A DNA stretch of 64,000 bases from Microbacterium sufflavum (lineage in GTDB: Bacteria > Actinomycetota > Actinomycetes > Actinomycetales > Microbacteriaceae), in assembly GCF_023101165.1 (NCBI RefSeq), contig NZ_CP078076.1, forward strand, positions 2,666,001 to 2,730,000, in the 5' to 3' direction. Position 1 is the stretch's first letter. Each line of letters starts with the position of its first letter. The notes under the pieces are model-generated. The model did no database searches and was not told where the DNA came from. It was given only the letters and a program-made list of their open reading frames with translations. The position numbers and the translations under genes were made by a program. Of this stretch, positions 43,344 through 53,636 are shown piece by piece.

Positions 43344-43355
43344 CGATCATGATCG
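43344..43355. promoter_or_regulatory. 12-bp palindrome just before the LysR start
   Basis: CGATCATGATCG, a perfect palindrome ending one base before the ATG at 43357, in the region between the divergent EamA and LysR genes. Possible operator; no T-N11-A match was required to find it. Confidence 0.3.
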
Positions 43356-43356
43356 G

Positions 43357-44250
43357 ATGGATCTGCAGCAACTGCGGTACGTGGTCGCGGTCGCGGCGAC
43401 CGGGAGCTTCACCCGCGCGGCGGAGCAGTGCTTCGTGACGCAGTCGGCGCTGAGCCACCAGATGGCGGCGCTCGAGCGCGAGCTCGGCCATCGGCTGTTC
43501 GCGCGATCGAGCCGCAGCGTGCGCCTCACGGAGGCGGGCGAGGCGTTCCTCGAGCATGCACGCGTCGCCGTCCGCGCCGCCGAGCACGCGAAGGACGCCG
43601 TCGCTGCGGTTGCCGGCGAGGTGACCGGAACGCTCCGCCTCGGCGCGATCCCCACCGTGACAGCGATCTCGGTGCCGGAGCTTCTGCGCGCGTTCCGGGA
43701 GGCGCATCCCGCGGCACGGGTGGAGCTGCGCGGCGGCAACAGCGACGAGCTCATCGCCGCGCTCCGCCGCGACGACCTGGACATCGCGCTGCTGGGCTTG
43801 CGCGGCGACCTGGAACCCGCGGGGGTCGCGTCTCGCGCGGTACAGCATCAGCGACTGGTCGCGGTGCTGCCGCATGACCACGGGCTCGCGACGCGGCGGC
43901 GGCTCCGGCTCGCCGATCTCGCCGGGTGCGCCTTCGCGGACTTCCCCGCCGGGACATCGGGTCGGGCGCAGAGTGACGCCGCCTTCACCGCCGCAGGACT
44001 CGAGCGGGACGTGGCCTTCGAGGTCGACACCGCTCCGCTGCTTCTCGGACTCGTGAGGGCGGGGCTCGCCGTGACCCTTCTGGCCCCGGGGGTGGTCGAC
44101 GGCGCAGAAGGTGTGGTCGCGGTGGCGGTGAGCGACGGGCCCGAGCGGACGGAATACGTCGCGTGGGATGCCGTGGCTCCGAGGGGCGTGGCGCGGGCGC
44201 TGCTGGCCGTCCTGGATGGGATGCGGAACCAGGAATCGGAGCGCGGGTGA
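43357..44250 (+). CDS. LysR-family transcriptional regulator
   Basis: A 297-residue LysR protein. The N-terminal winged helix is MDLQQLRYVVAVAATGSFTR through ALSHQMAALERELGHRLFAR. The inducer domain follows with GTLRLGAIPTVTAISVPELL. The ATG at 43357 matches the family start, and the seven codons upstream are not needed. It probably regulates the divergent EamA exporter. Confidence 0.93.
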   Translation: MDLQQLRYVVAVAATGSFTRAAEQCFVTQSALSHQMAALERELGHRLFARSSRSVRLTEAGEAFLEHARVAVRAAEHAKDAVAAVAGEVTGTLRLGAIPTVTAISVPELLRAFREAHPAARVELRGGNSDELIAALRRDDLDIALLGLRGDLEPAGVASRAVQHQRLVAVLPHDHGLATRRRLRLADLAGCAFADFPAGTSGRAQSDAAFTAAGLERDVAFEVDTAPLLLGLVRAGLAVTLLAPGVVDGAEGVVAVAVSDGPERTEYVAWDAVAPRGVARALLAVLDGMRNQESERG

Positions 44251-44255
44251 AACGA

Positions 44256-44289
44256 GAAGCGGGCCCGGGGGACACCCCGGACCCGCTTC
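44256..44289. terminator. Convergent terminator between the LysR gene and glpK
   Basis: GAAGCGGG and CCCGCTTC form the base of a hairpin, extended by a CCGGG/CCCGG stem with one C-A mismatch and capped by a short loop around GACAC. It lies between two convergent stops. Confidence 0.65.
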
Positions 44290-44302
44290 ATCCTTCCTCG
44301 GA

Positions 44303-45817
<1,515 letters not shown>

Positions 45818-45850
45818 GTGTTCTCCTTTGAATTCGCTTGCGGGTAGGGA

Positions 45851-46606
45851 TCAGCCGGCGAGGCCGAGCAGAACGGGTGCCGCGAGGGCGGCGATGACAC
45901 CACCGATGAGCGGGCCGACGACCGGGACCCACGAGTAGGACCAGTCGCTCGCGCCCTTGCCCTTGATCGGGAGGATGGCGTGAGCGATGCGCGGGCCGAG
46001 GTCACGGGCGGGGTTGATGGCGTAGCCGGTTGGGCCACCGAGGGAGGCGCCGATCGCGACCACGAGCAGGGCGACCGGAAGCGCCGTGAGCGGGCCGAGG
46101 CCACCGGGGGTGCCGATCTCGATGTCGCCGTAGTCGGCGAACGCGAAGATCACGAACACCAGCACGAACGTACCGATGATCTCGGTGACGAGGTTCCAGC
46201 CGTAGGAGCGGATGGCCGGGCCGGTCGAGAACACGCCGAGCTTGTTGGCCGCTTCGGGCTCCTCGTCGAAGTGCTGCTTGTAGGCGAGCCACACGACGAT
46301 CGCACCGAGGATCGCACCGAGCAGTTCCGCCCCGGTCGCGGTCAGGAACATCGCGAAGTCGATCTTGCCGGCGACGAGCAGGCCGATGCCGACGGCGGGG
46401 TTCAGGATGGCGCCCGAGTAGGCCGAGACGAGGACACCGGCGAACACCGCGAGACCCCACCCCCAGTTGACCATCAGGAAGCCGCCACCGAAGCCCTTGT
46501 TCTTCGCCAGGGCGACGTTCGCGACGACACCGCAGCCGAGCAGCACCAGCATCGCCGTGCCGACGAGCTCGGACAGGAAGTAAAGACCGAGATTGACGTC
46601 AGTCAT
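45851..46606 (-). CDS. glpF: Glycerol uptake facilitator (aquaporin family)
   Basis: A 251-residue MIP channel for glycerol entry. There are six membrane segments and two half-helices. The first NPA motif is in AILNPAVGIGL and the second in YAINPARDLGPR, where the Asp after NPAR is typical of glyceroporins. It precedes glpK in the same operon. A strong hairpin lies 22 bases upstream of its start. Confidence 0.95.
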   Translation of the reverse strand: MTDVNLGLYFLSELVGTAMLVLLGCGVVANVALAKNKGFGGGFLMVNWGWGLAVFAGVLVSAYSGAILNPAVGIGLLVAGKIDFAMFLTATGAELLGAILGAIVVWLAYKQHFDEEPEAANKLGVFSTGPAIRSYGWNLVTEIIGTFVLVFVIFAFADYGDIEIGTPGGLGPLTALPVALLVVAIGASLGGPTGYAINPARDLGPRIAHAILPIKGKGASDWSYSWVPVVGPLIGGVIAALAAPVLLGLAG

Positions 46607-46627
46607 GTCTTCATTGACCTTTCTTAC

Positions 46628-46653
46628 GGGTCGGGGCCCCTCTGCCCCGACCC
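46628..46653 (-). terminator. Hairpin between glpD and glpF
   Basis: GGGTCGGGGC (46628-46637) pairs perfectly with GCCCCGACCC (46644-46653) over a six-base loop. It lies 45 bases after the glpD stop and 22 bases before the glpF start. Confidence 0.7.
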
Positions 46654-46697
46654 CCTATGGGGGTAGCACCGCGAGGAGGGCGGTGGTCGGACTTCCG

Positions 46698-48407
46698 TCA
46701 GCCGCGGGCGCGGGACGGAAGGTGGAGTCCGTGTCGTTCGTTGAGGAGGAGGCGGGTCTGCTCGACTTCGGCATCGTGCCGCTCGCGGTCCCAGCCGAGG
46801 AGGGGAGCGAGCGCCTCAGCGATCTCGTCGAGTACCTCGGCGTTGGCGCCGCCCGTGAAGGCGATGCTGGTGCGGCGCAGGATCACGTCCTCCAGCCGTG
46901 CGACCATCTCGTTCTGCACCATCCACTCGAGCTCCCGTGTGGAGAGGTCGCCGCCGGCGAGGGGCGCGTCCGGCCCCTGCTCGACGTGCGCCCAGACCTC
47001 GGCCGCCCGCGTGCCGTAACGGGCCAGCAGCTGCTCGGCACGTGCTCCGGCGCCCGGCAGGTTCTCCTGGATCCAGATGCGCTTGGCCTTCTCGGTGCGC
47101 GGGAACTCGCGTCCGCCGCCGATGGCACGACCCGCGGTCGACACCGTGCGCGTGCGACCCAGGAGGTCGAGCACCTGGTTGGACAGCGATTCGCCGAGCG
47201 CGCGGAACGTGGTCCACTTGCCACCGACCAGGCTCACCAGCGGGACGGCGCCCTGGCGGTCGACCTCGACCCGGTAGTCGCGCGAGACGAACCCGGGGGC
47301 CGTGTCCTCGTGGCGGGGGAGCGGGCGGATGCCGGAGAAGTTGTAGACGATCTGCTCGCGGGTCACCGAGATCGTCGGGAACACGTGGTGGATGAGATCG
47401 AAGAAGTAGTCGATCTCCTCCTCGGTGCACACCGGGACCTCGCGCGGGTCGGCGTCGATGTCCGTGGTGCCGACGAGCACTCGGCCCTTCAGCGGATAGA
47501 TCAGCACGATGCGGCCGTCGGAGTGCTCGAAGAAGATCTCGCGGCCGCGGGTGGCGTCCAGCAGCTCCGGGTGGTCCAGCACGATGTGCGAGCCCTTGGT
47601 GCCGCCCATGAAGCGGCTCTGGAGGCCGAGCTCCTCGTTGGTGAGGTCGGTCCAGGGGCCGGACGCGTTGACGATCACGTCGGCGGACACGGCGAACTCG
47701 GTGCCGCTCTCGCGGTCGCGCAGCAGCACGCTGTCGCCGTCGCGACCGACCGCCTCGACGTAGTTGAGAGCCACGGCGCCGGGGTGCGCGGCGCGCCCGT
47801 CCTGCAGCACGTCGAGGGCGAGCCGCTCCGGGTCGTGCATCGAGGCGTCGTAGTACGTCGCGGTGTACTTGATGTCCGGGTCGAGCGACGGCAGTTCAGC
47901 GAGCGACTTCTTGCGTCCGAGGAAGCGGTGGCGCGGCACGGTGCCGCCGTCGCGCGAGAAGGTGTCGTAGATCGTGAGGCCGACCTTGATCAGGAACGCT
48001 CCGCGCTCCTTCGGCTTGCCGCTCTTGTGGGTGAGGAAGCGGAGCGGCGCGGAGAGGATGCCCGAGAACGTCGAGTAGATCGGGATCGTGGTCTGCAGCG
48101 GCTTGACGTAGTGCGGCGCGATCTTGAGCAGACCGTTGCGCTCCTCCACCGACTCGCGGACGAGGCGGAACTCGCCGTTCTCCAGGTAGCGGATGCCCCC
48201 GTGGATCATGTGGCTGGAGGCGGCGGAGGCCCCGGACGCGAAGTCGCCGCGCTCGACCAGGAGGACATCGACCCCCTGCAACGCCAGGTCGCGGAACGTG
48301 GAGATGCCGTTGATGCCACCGCCGATGACGAGGACGGTGGTGCGTCCGGACTCGCGGACAGCGCGGACGTCCGCGCGCTCGGGGGACGCGTGTGTGGAAT
48401 CGATCAT
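46698..48407 (-). CDS. glpD: Glycerol-3-phosphate dehydrogenase (FAD, respiratory)
   Basis: Oxidises glycerol-3-phosphate to dihydroxyacetone phosphate and feeds electrons to the quinone pool. It is 569 residues from the ATG at 48407. The FAD dinucleotide site is VLVIGGGINGISTFRDLALQ, followed by GASAASSHMIHGGIRYLENG. The C-terminal domain includes VGGKWTTFRALGES. A longer frame runs through the regulator operator region and is rejected. The palindrome TGCACATATGTGCA lies about 65 bases upstream, between glpD and the SorC-type regulator. Confidence 0.95.
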   Translation of the reverse strand: MIDSTHASPERADVRAVRESGRTTVLVIGGGINGISTFRDLALQGVDVLLVERGDFASGASAASSHMIHGGIRYLENGEFRLVRESVEERNGLLKIAPHYVKPLQTTIPIYSTFSGILSAPLRFLTHKSGKPKERGAFLIKVGLTIYDTFSRDGGTVPRHRFLGRKKSLAELPSLDPDIKYTATYYDASMHDPERLALDVLQDGRAAHPGAVALNYVEAVGRDGDSVLLRDRESGTEFAVSADVIVNASGPWTDLTNEELGLQSRFMGGTKGSHIVLDHPELLDATRGREIFFEHSDGRIVLIYPLKGRVLVGTTDIDADPREVPVCTEEEIDYFFDLIHHVFPTISVTREQIVYNFSGIRPLPRHEDTAPGFVSRDYRVEVDRQGAVPLVSLVGGKWTTFRALGESLSNQVLDLLGRTRTVSTAGRAIGGGREFPRTEKAKRIWIQENLPGAGARAEQLLARYGTRAAEVWAHVEQGPDAPLAGGDLSTRELEWMVQNEMVARLEDVILRRTSIAFTGGANAEVLDEIAEALAPLLGWDRERHDAEVEQTRLLLNERHGLHLPSRARG

Positions 48408-48472
48408 CGTCGACCCTCTCTTCCTTGCTTGCCACCAGCATCGACCCGTCTGACGTGGGCGCGCAAGTCCGC

Positions 48473-48486
48473 TGCACATATGTGCA
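48473..48486. promoter_or_regulatory. 14-bp palindromic operator in the glpD/regulator intergenic region
   Basis: TGCACATATGTGCA is a perfect palindrome centred in the 103-bp divergent region. It is the best candidate binding site for the SorC-type regulator at 48511. No second copy was seen upstream of glpF. Confidence 0.6.
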
Positions 48487-48510
48487 AGGATCGAAGGACA
48501 GGAGGAAGTC

Positions 48511-49482
48511 ATGGCAGGTTCCGGCGCGCAATCCCGCGACAGCAAGCTGATCGCGGCGCTCACCGCCGCTCAGCTCTACTACATGCAGGACAAGACCATG
48601 GAGGTCATCGCCACGGAGCTCGGCACGTCGCGGTCCTCGGTCTCACGGCTGCTGAGCTTCGCGCGAGAGAGCGGACTCGTCGACATCCGCATCAACTCAC
48701 CGCTCGAACGGCTCGGCATGCTCGAACAGCGCATCCGCGATCGCCACCGCGTCGTCGCACACGTGGTGCCGATGGCCGAGATCGTGAGCGAGGTGGAGCG
48801 GCTGGAGCGCGTCGCCCTGACGGCGGGACGACTCCTGTCTCAGTTCGTCGACTCCAACATGATCGTGGGCGTGGCGTGGGGATCGACCATCAGTGCCGTC
48901 AGCCGTGGTCTCACGCAGAAGGAGACGCACAACACCACGTTCGTGCAGCTCAACGGCGCCGGCAACACGCAGACCAGCGGTGTGGAGTACTCCAGCGACA
49001 TCCTGCAGCGCTTCGGCAGTGCGTTCGGCGCGCAGGTGCAGCAGTTCCCGGTCCCGGCGTTCTTCGACGACCCCGCGACGCGAGAGGCGATGTGGCGGGA
49101 GCGCAGCACACGGCGGGTGCTCGACCTCCAGGCGAAGATGGACATCGCGGTGTTCAGCCTCGGCTCGCCCGCGGCAGAGGTCCCCAGTCGCGTCTACGTC
49201 GGCGGGTATCTGGGGCGTGAGGACTACCGGAGCCTCCGCGAGGATCACGCGATCGGCGACGTCGCGACCGTGTTCTTCCGCGCGGACGGCTCGTGGCGCG
49301 ACATCCGCGTCAACGCCAGGGCGACCGGGCCGGGCCTCGACCGTCTGCGGCGCGTGCCCCGGCGGGTGTGCGTCGTGTCCGGGGTGCCGAAGCTCGCGAG
49401 CCTGCGGGCGGCGATCGCCGCGGAACTCATCACCGACGTCGTGCTCGACGAGGGCCTCGCGCGCCGGCTCATCGAGGACTGA
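48511..49482 (+). CDS. SorC-family sugar-binding transcriptional regulator, likely glycerol regulator
   Basis: A 323-residue regulator. The N-terminal HTH is LYYMQDKTMEVIATELGTSRSSVSRLLSFARESGLVDIRI. The C-terminal sugar-phosphate-binding domain is of SorC/DeoR type (VGVAWGSTISAVSRGL, VQLNGAGNTQ, VFSLGSPAAE). AGGAGG precedes the ATG. Its divergent position to glpD and the intervening palindrome suggest control of glycerol use, with glycerol-3-phosphate or a related compound as effector. That link is inference. Confidence 0.9.
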   Translation: MAGSGAQSRDSKLIAALTAAQLYYMQDKTMEVIATELGTSRSSVSRLLSFARESGLVDIRINSPLERLGMLEQRIRDRHRVVAHVVPMAEIVSEVERLERVALTAGRLLSQFVDSNMIVGVAWGSTISAVSRGLTQKETHNTTFVQLNGAGNTQTSGVEYSSDILQRFGSAFGAQVQQFPVPAFFDDPATREAMWRERSTRRVLDLQAKMDIAVFSLGSPAAEVPSRVYVGGYLGREDYRSLREDHAIGDVATVFFRADGSWRDIRVNARATGPGLDRLRRVPRRVCVVSGVPKLASLRAAIAAELITDVVLDEGLARRLIED

Positions 49483-49497
49483 ACCGCCGGCGGGGCG

Positions 49498-50655
49498 TCA
49501 CTCGCCGTCGATCGACGACTCCGGCCCCGAGCGGAACTCGCGGATCAGGTGCTGCACGACCGCGGCGAGGTCGCCGTCCGTCGCGTCGGCGACGGCCAAC
49601 TGACGCGCATAGCTCGCGCCTCCCTCGAGGATGCCGCCGATGCTCGCGAACTCCCGCCCGCAGCCGAGCTCGACCGCGACCGGGGCGAGCTCTTCGATCT
49701 TCTCCGCCAGATGATCTCCTACGAGGCGCTGAGTTCCGATCGCGTCGACGATCACGCGCGCGTCGAGGCCGTAGCGGGCGGCGCGCCACTTGTTCTCCCG
49801 GTGGTACCAGGCGGGCAGCTCGGGAAGCGCGGCGCCCTCGTCCAGCAGCCGCGAGAAGTGCTCGACCAGCACCTGCACGAGCGCCGCGACGGCGGCCATC
49901 TCGGACAGCGTGGACAGCCCGTCGCACGCCCTCACCTCGATCGTGCCCCAGCGCGGTGCGGGGCGGATGTCCCAGCGCACCTCCGTCGCGTCGGCCATGA
50001 CGCCCGTGCGGACCATGTCGTCGAGGTACCGCTCGAACTGTGCCCAGTCGCGCAGCGGCCAGGGGAGCCCAGCGGTCGGAAGCTGCTGGAACACCAGGGC
50101 GCGGTTGGAGGCGTATCCCGTGCGCTCCCCGGCCCAGAACGGGCTCGACGCCGACAGAGCCTGCAGGTGGGGGAGGTAGGCCGACAGGGCGTTGATGATC
50201 GGGAACACCTTGCGCTGGTCCTCCACCCCGACGTGCACGTGGATGCCCCAGATCATCATGTTGCGTCCCCACCACTGGGTGCGCTCGATGAGGGTGTGAT
50301 ACCGGGTCTTGTCCGTCACCTGCTGATCGAACCACTGCGCGAACGGGTGGCTGCCGGCGGAGAGGAGCTCGATCCCTGCCGGGTCGGTGGAGGCCCGGAC
50401 CGCGGAGATGGCGTTGGCGATGTCGTCGACCGCGTGGGCCACCGAGTCGCCGATGCCGCTCGTGACCTCGATCGTGTTCGTGAGGAGCTCCCCGGTCACA
50501 GTGTGGCGCTCGTCCTCGCTCTCCGCTTCCAGCGCGGCGAGGAGCTCGGGCGCGCGGCCGACGAGATCGCCGGTCGCGGGATCGGCGAGCATGATCTCCC
50601 ATTCGAGACCGACGGTGGAGCGGGCCGAAGCGGCGAAGTCGAGCTGCACGACCAC
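49498..50655 (-). CDS. Glutamate--cysteine ligase-like carboxylate-amine ligase (YbdK/GCS2)
   Basis: A 385-residue GCS2-family enzyme. The opening [20 protein letters not shown] is the family signature for ATP/glutamate binding. Others are [50 protein letters not shown] and [19 protein letters not shown]. Members have weak glutamate-cysteine ligase activity in vitro. Actinobacteria use mycothiol rather than glutathione, so the physiological substrate is uncertain. It is convergent with the SorC regulator. Confidence 0.9.
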   Translation of the reverse strand: MVVQLDFAASARSTVGLEWEIMLADPATGDLVGRAPELLAALEAESEDERHTVTGELLTNTIEVTSGIGDSVAHAVDDIANAISAVRASTDPAGIELLSAGSHPFAQWFDQQVTDKTRYHTLIERTQWWGRNMMIWGIHVHVGVEDQRKVFPIINALSAYLPHLQALSASSPFWAGERTGYASNRALVFQQLPTAGLPWPLRDWAQFERYLDDMVRTGVMADATEVRWDIRPAPRWGTIEVRACDGLSTLSEMAAVAALVQVLVEHFSRLLDEGAALPELPAWYHRENKWRAARYGLDARVIVDAIGTQRLVGDHLAEKIEELAPVAVELGCGREFASIGGILEGGASYARQLAVADATDGDLAAVVQHLIREFRSGPESSIDGE

Positions 50656-50726
50656 AGTCTGTCACGGCGTCGCCGACACGCGGCCACGCCGTGTCGCCGC
50701 GTTTCGCGCGGGGCCGGTGCATCTGG

Positions 50727-50763
50727 CAGAATAGAGGGTCGGACGACGTGCTCGACCCTCTAT
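50727..50763 (+). promoter_or_regulatory. rpsP leader: -10-like element and hairpin
   Basis: TGG-CAGAAT (hexamer 50727-50732) resembles an extended -10. Directly after it, ATAGAGGGTCG (50731-50741) pairs perfectly with CGACCCTCTAT (50753-50763) over an 11-base loop. The hairpin would sit at the 5' end of a ~115-base rpsP leader and may stabilise or regulate the mRNA. Confidence 0.5.
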
Positions 50764-50856
50764 CCAGCATTCGTCCTCCCTATTGAGCTTCCGCCGGGTG
50801 TGCACCCCACTCTCCAGGCGATCGGTTCGTTTCCTTCCACACCATTCAGGAGAATC

Positions 50857-51291
50857 GTGTCTGTCAAGATTCGTCTCAAGCGCCTGGGCAAGATCCGCGC
50901 GCCTTACTACCGCATCGTCGTCGCCGACTCGCGCACCAAGCGCGACGGTCGTGTGATCGAGGAGATCGGCAAGTACCACCCCACCGAGGAGCCCTCCTTC
51001 ATCGAGGTCGACTCCGAGCGTGCGCAGTACTGGCTGTCCGTCGGCGCTCAGCCGACCGAGCAGGTCACCGCCATCCTCAAGATCACGGGCGACTGGGGCA
51101 TCTTCAAGGGCGACAAGGACGCGAAGTCCACGCTCAAGGTCGCCGAGGAGAAGACGGCGTTCGAGGCCGACTCCTCGAAGAAGTCGGTCATCAAGCCGAA
51201 GGCGGAGAAGAAGGAGGCTCCCGCTGAGGAGGCTCCCGCCGCTGACGCCGACGCGGAGGCCGCCGAGGCTCCCGCCGCCGACGCCGAGTAA
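50857..51291 (+). CDS. rpsP: 30S ribosomal protein S16
   Basis: A 144-residue S16 from GTG at 50857 ([20 protein letters not shown]), preceded by AGGAG. The core ends near residue 80 ([15 protein letters not shown]). A long extension follows with a lysine stretch and then repeated Ala/Glu/Asp-Pro units ([20 protein letters not shown]). This makes the protein about 50-60 residues longer than typical S16. First gene of rpsP-khpA-rimM-trmD. Confidence 0.96.
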   Translation: MSVKIRLKRLGKIRAPYYRIVVADSRTKRDGRVIEEIGKYHPTEEPSFIEVDSERAQYWLSVGAQPTEQVTAILKITGDWGIFKGDKDAKSTLKVAEEKTAFEADSSKKSVIKPKAEKKEAPAEEAPAADADAEAAEAPAADAE

Positions 51292-51297
51292 TCCATC

Positions 51298-51528
51298 GTG
51301 CTTGCCGCCGCGCTCGAGCACATCGTCAAGGGGATCGTCGATCACCCGGAGGATGTGCGCATCACCGAATCCACCTCGCCGCGAGGCGACCTCCTCGAGG
51401 TGCGTGTGCACCCCGACGACCGTGGACGCGTGATCGGGCGCGGCGGCCGCACGGCCAAAGCCCTGCGCACTCTCGTCAGCGCTCTCGCGGACGGGCGTCG
51501 CGTTCGTGTCGACGTCGCGGACGACTGA
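51298..51528 (+). CDS. khpA: KH-domain RNA-binding protein (KhpA/YlqC)
   Basis: A 76-residue single KH domain from GTG at 51298. The GxxG loop lies in VIGRGGRTAKALRTLV. KhpA proteins bind RNA, often with KhpB, and influence cell division and ribosome assembly. It is six bases after rpsP and one base before the rimM start. Confidence 0.92.
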   Translation: MLAAALEHIVKGIVDHPEDVRITESTSPRGDLLEVRVHPDDRGRVIGRGGRTAKALRTLVSALADGRRVRVDVADD

Positions 51529-51529
51529 C

Positions 51530-52138
51530 GTGGTGGCGAAGGACCGCAGCCAGGGCAGGAACCAGCTTCGCGTCGGACGGCTCGTCAAGGCGCACGGGCT
51601 GAAGGGCGCCCTGAAGCTGGAGCTGTACACCGACAACCCCGAGGGCCGATTCACCCCGGGGGCCGTGTTCACGTTGCAGGTGCCCGAGGCATCTCCGTGG
51701 CACGGCAAGGAGATCACCGTCCGCGAGTACCGCGTGATGAACGGGAACCCGGTCGTGTTCTTCGACGACGTCGACGACCGCACGGCCGCCGAGAGCCTCG
51801 TGCGCGCGATCCTCTGGATCGATCAGGACGAGGACGAGGTCGAGGAGAACGCCTGGTTCGACCACCAGCTGGTCGGACTCGACGTCGTCCGCGACGAGAC
51901 CGTGGTCGGTCGCGTCGTCCGCGTCGATCACTTCCCCGCCCAGGACCTCCTCATCGTGAAGGCGGGCGAGCAGGAGATCATGGTGCCGTTCGTCGAGGCG
52001 ATCGTGCCGACCGTCGATGTCGCGGGCGGCCGCGTCATCGTGACGCCGCCGTCCGGTCTGTTCGAGGAACTCCCCGACTCGGAGGATGCCCAGGCGGACG
52101 AGTCGACGGAGGCGGACGACGCTTCCGAATCGCGCTGA
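51530..52138 (+). CDS. rimM: Ribosome maturation factor RimM
   Basis: A 202-residue protein that helps fold the 3' domain of 16S rRNA and binds S19. Motifs: LRVGRLVKAHGLKGALKLEL at the N-terminus and the PRC-barrel half (WFDHQLVGLDVV, DLLIVKAGEQEIMVPFVEAI). A GTG at 51530 (or 51533) is the first start after the khpA stop; in-frame codons further upstream overlap khpA. The C-terminal ~20 residues are acidic (SEDAQADESTEADDASES). Confidence 0.94.
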   Translation: MVAKDRSQGRNQLRVGRLVKAHGLKGALKLELYTDNPEGRFTPGAVFTLQVPEASPWHGKEITVREYRVMNGNPVVFFDDVDDRTAAESLVRAILWIDQDEDEVEENAWFDHQLVGLDVVRDETVVGRVVRVDHFPAQDLLIVKAGEQEIMVPFVEAIVPTVDVAGGRVIVTPPSGLFEELPDSEDAQADESTEADDASESR

Positions 52139-52144
52139 TACGGT
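52139..52144 (+). promoter_or_regulatory. -10 box of trmD
   Basis: TACGGT, six bases before the trmD GTG. It overlaps the rimM stop region and would give a leaderless trmD mRNA inside the operon. Confidence 0.4.
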
Positions 52145-52150
52145 TCCCCC

Positions 52151-52858
52151 GTGCGCATCGATGTCGTCTCCATCTTCCCGTCGTACTTCGACGGCCTGAC
52201 GCTGTCGCTGCTCGGAAAGGCTCGGCACACCGGTCTGCTCGATCTGCGCGTCCACGACCTCCGCGACTGGACGCACGACCGCCATCGCACGGTCGACGAC
52301 ACCCCGTATGGCGGGGGAGCGGGCATGGTCATGAAGCCGGAGCCGTGGGGGCTCGCCCTCGATGAGATCGCCGGTTCCGACGTGTCCGGCACCGAAGCTC
52401 CCACCTTCATCTTCCCGTCTCCGGCGGGGGAGGTCTTCACGCAGGCGACGGCGCGCGATCTCTCGACGCGGGGACATCTCGTGTTCGGTTGCGGCCGCTA
52501 CGAGGGGATCGACGAGCGCGTCTTCGAGTACGCGTCCGGCCTGGGCGAGGTCCGGTTGATCAGCCTCGGCGACTACGTGCTGAACGGCGGCGAGGTCGCC
52601 GCGATGGCGATGATCGAGGCTGTCGGACGGCTCATCCCCGGTGTCGTCGGCAATCCGGAGAGCCTCGTCGAGGAGTCGCACGAGGACGGGCTGCTGGAGT
52701 ACCCGTCGTACACGAAGCCCTCGGTCTGGCGCGAGCGTGCGGTGCCGGAGGTGCTGCTCAGCGGCAACCACGGGGCGATCGCGGCCTGGCGCCGCGAACA
52801 GCAGATCGAACGGACTCGGCGCCGTCGGCCGGACCTCCTGCCACCGGCGGAGGCCTGA
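52151..52858 (+). CDS. trmD: tRNA (guanine(37)-N(1))-methyltransferase
   Basis: Methylates G37 of tRNAs reading CNN codons, preventing frameshifts. It is 235 residues. The trefoil-knot SPOUT motifs are clear: [45 protein letters not shown] and [16 protein letters not shown]. Twelve bases lie between it and rimM. Confidence 0.96.
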   Translation: MRIDVVSIFPSYFDGLTLSLLGKARHTGLLDLRVHDLRDWTHDRHRTVDDTPYGGGAGMVMKPEPWGLALDEIAGSDVSGTEAPTFIFPSPAGEVFTQATARDLSTRGHLVFGCGRYEGIDERVFEYASGLGEVRLISLGDYVLNGGEVAAMAMIEAVGRLIPGVVGNPESLVEESHEDGLLEYPSYTKPSVWRERAVPEVLLSGNHGAIAAWRREQQIERTRRRRPDLLPPAEA

Positions 52859-52889
52859 ACCGACCTCCGAACGCGTGTCGCGCACCTGT

Positions 52890-52895
52890 TAGCGT
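52890..52895 (+). promoter_or_regulatory. -10 box of the methyltransferase gene at 52902
   Basis: TAGCGT, six bases before the ATG; leaderless arrangement. Confidence 0.6.
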
Positions 52896-52901
52896 CGGAG
52901 C

Positions 52902-53636
52902 ATGGTGGACAGGGCACTCGCGCAGTCGTTCGAGACGATCGGCGAGGAGTACGACCGTCATCGGCCGGGATTCCCCGTCGCAGCGGTCGAAGCGATCCTC
53001 CCCGTCGCGGTTCCTACGGTGCTCGACCTCGGCGCGGGGACGGGCAAGTTCACCGAGCTCCTGCTCGAGCGCGCGGATCGGGTGGTGGCCGTCGAGCCTT
53101 CCGCGCCGATGCGCGAGGTGCTTCGGTCCAAGCTGCCAACGGTCAGCGCTCTCGACGGTACGGCTGAGCGCATCCCCCTGGGCGACGGCGCCGTCGACGC
53201 GGTCTGCGTTGCGCAGGCCTTCCACTGGTTCGACCGAGACACGGCCGCGGCGGAGATCGCGCGGGTGCTGGTGCCGACGGGTGTGCTGGGTCTGCTCTGG
53301 AACCGCGCGGATCCGGCGTGCGCGTGGGACGTCGCATGTCACCGCATCGCGCACCCGGCCGTGGGCGACGCCGATGCCACGACCGCGACCGCCGCGGAGC
53401 TGCCGGGCTTCGACTTCGTCGGGCACCACGAGATCCGCTGGGCGGAACGGATCAGCCGTGCCGGCTACGTCGCCCGGTGGGCCACGGTCAGCAGCTATCT
53501 CGTCGCGAACGAGTCCGGGCGCCGCGCGATGCGTGATGCGATCGAGGCCGTGCTCGACGACAGCCCGGAGACAGCGGGCAGGTCGGCCTTCGACCTTCCG
53601 CATCTGACTGACGTCTTCCGCTACCGGCGCGCATGA
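52902..53636 (+). CDS. Class I SAM-dependent methyltransferase
   Basis: A 244-residue methyltransferase. The SAM-binding motif is VLDLGAGTGKFTELLLERAD, with an acidic strand end (VVAVEPSAPMREVL) and post-motif FHWFDRDTAAAEIARVL. It belongs to the Methyltransf_11 type that acts on small molecules; the substrate is not predictable. The stop overlaps the next gene as ATGA. Confidence 0.9.
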   Translation: MVDRALAQSFETIGEEYDRHRPGFPVAAVEAILPVAVPTVLDLGAGTGKFTELLLERADRVVAVEPSAPMREVLRSKLPTVSALDGTAERIPLGDGAVDAVCVAQAFHWFDRDTAAAEIARVLVPTGVLGLLWNRADPACAWDVACHRIAHPAVGDADATTATAAELPGFDFVGHHEIRWAERISRAGYVARWATVSSYLVANESGRRAMRDAIEAVLDDSPETAGRSAFDLPHLTDVFRYRRA

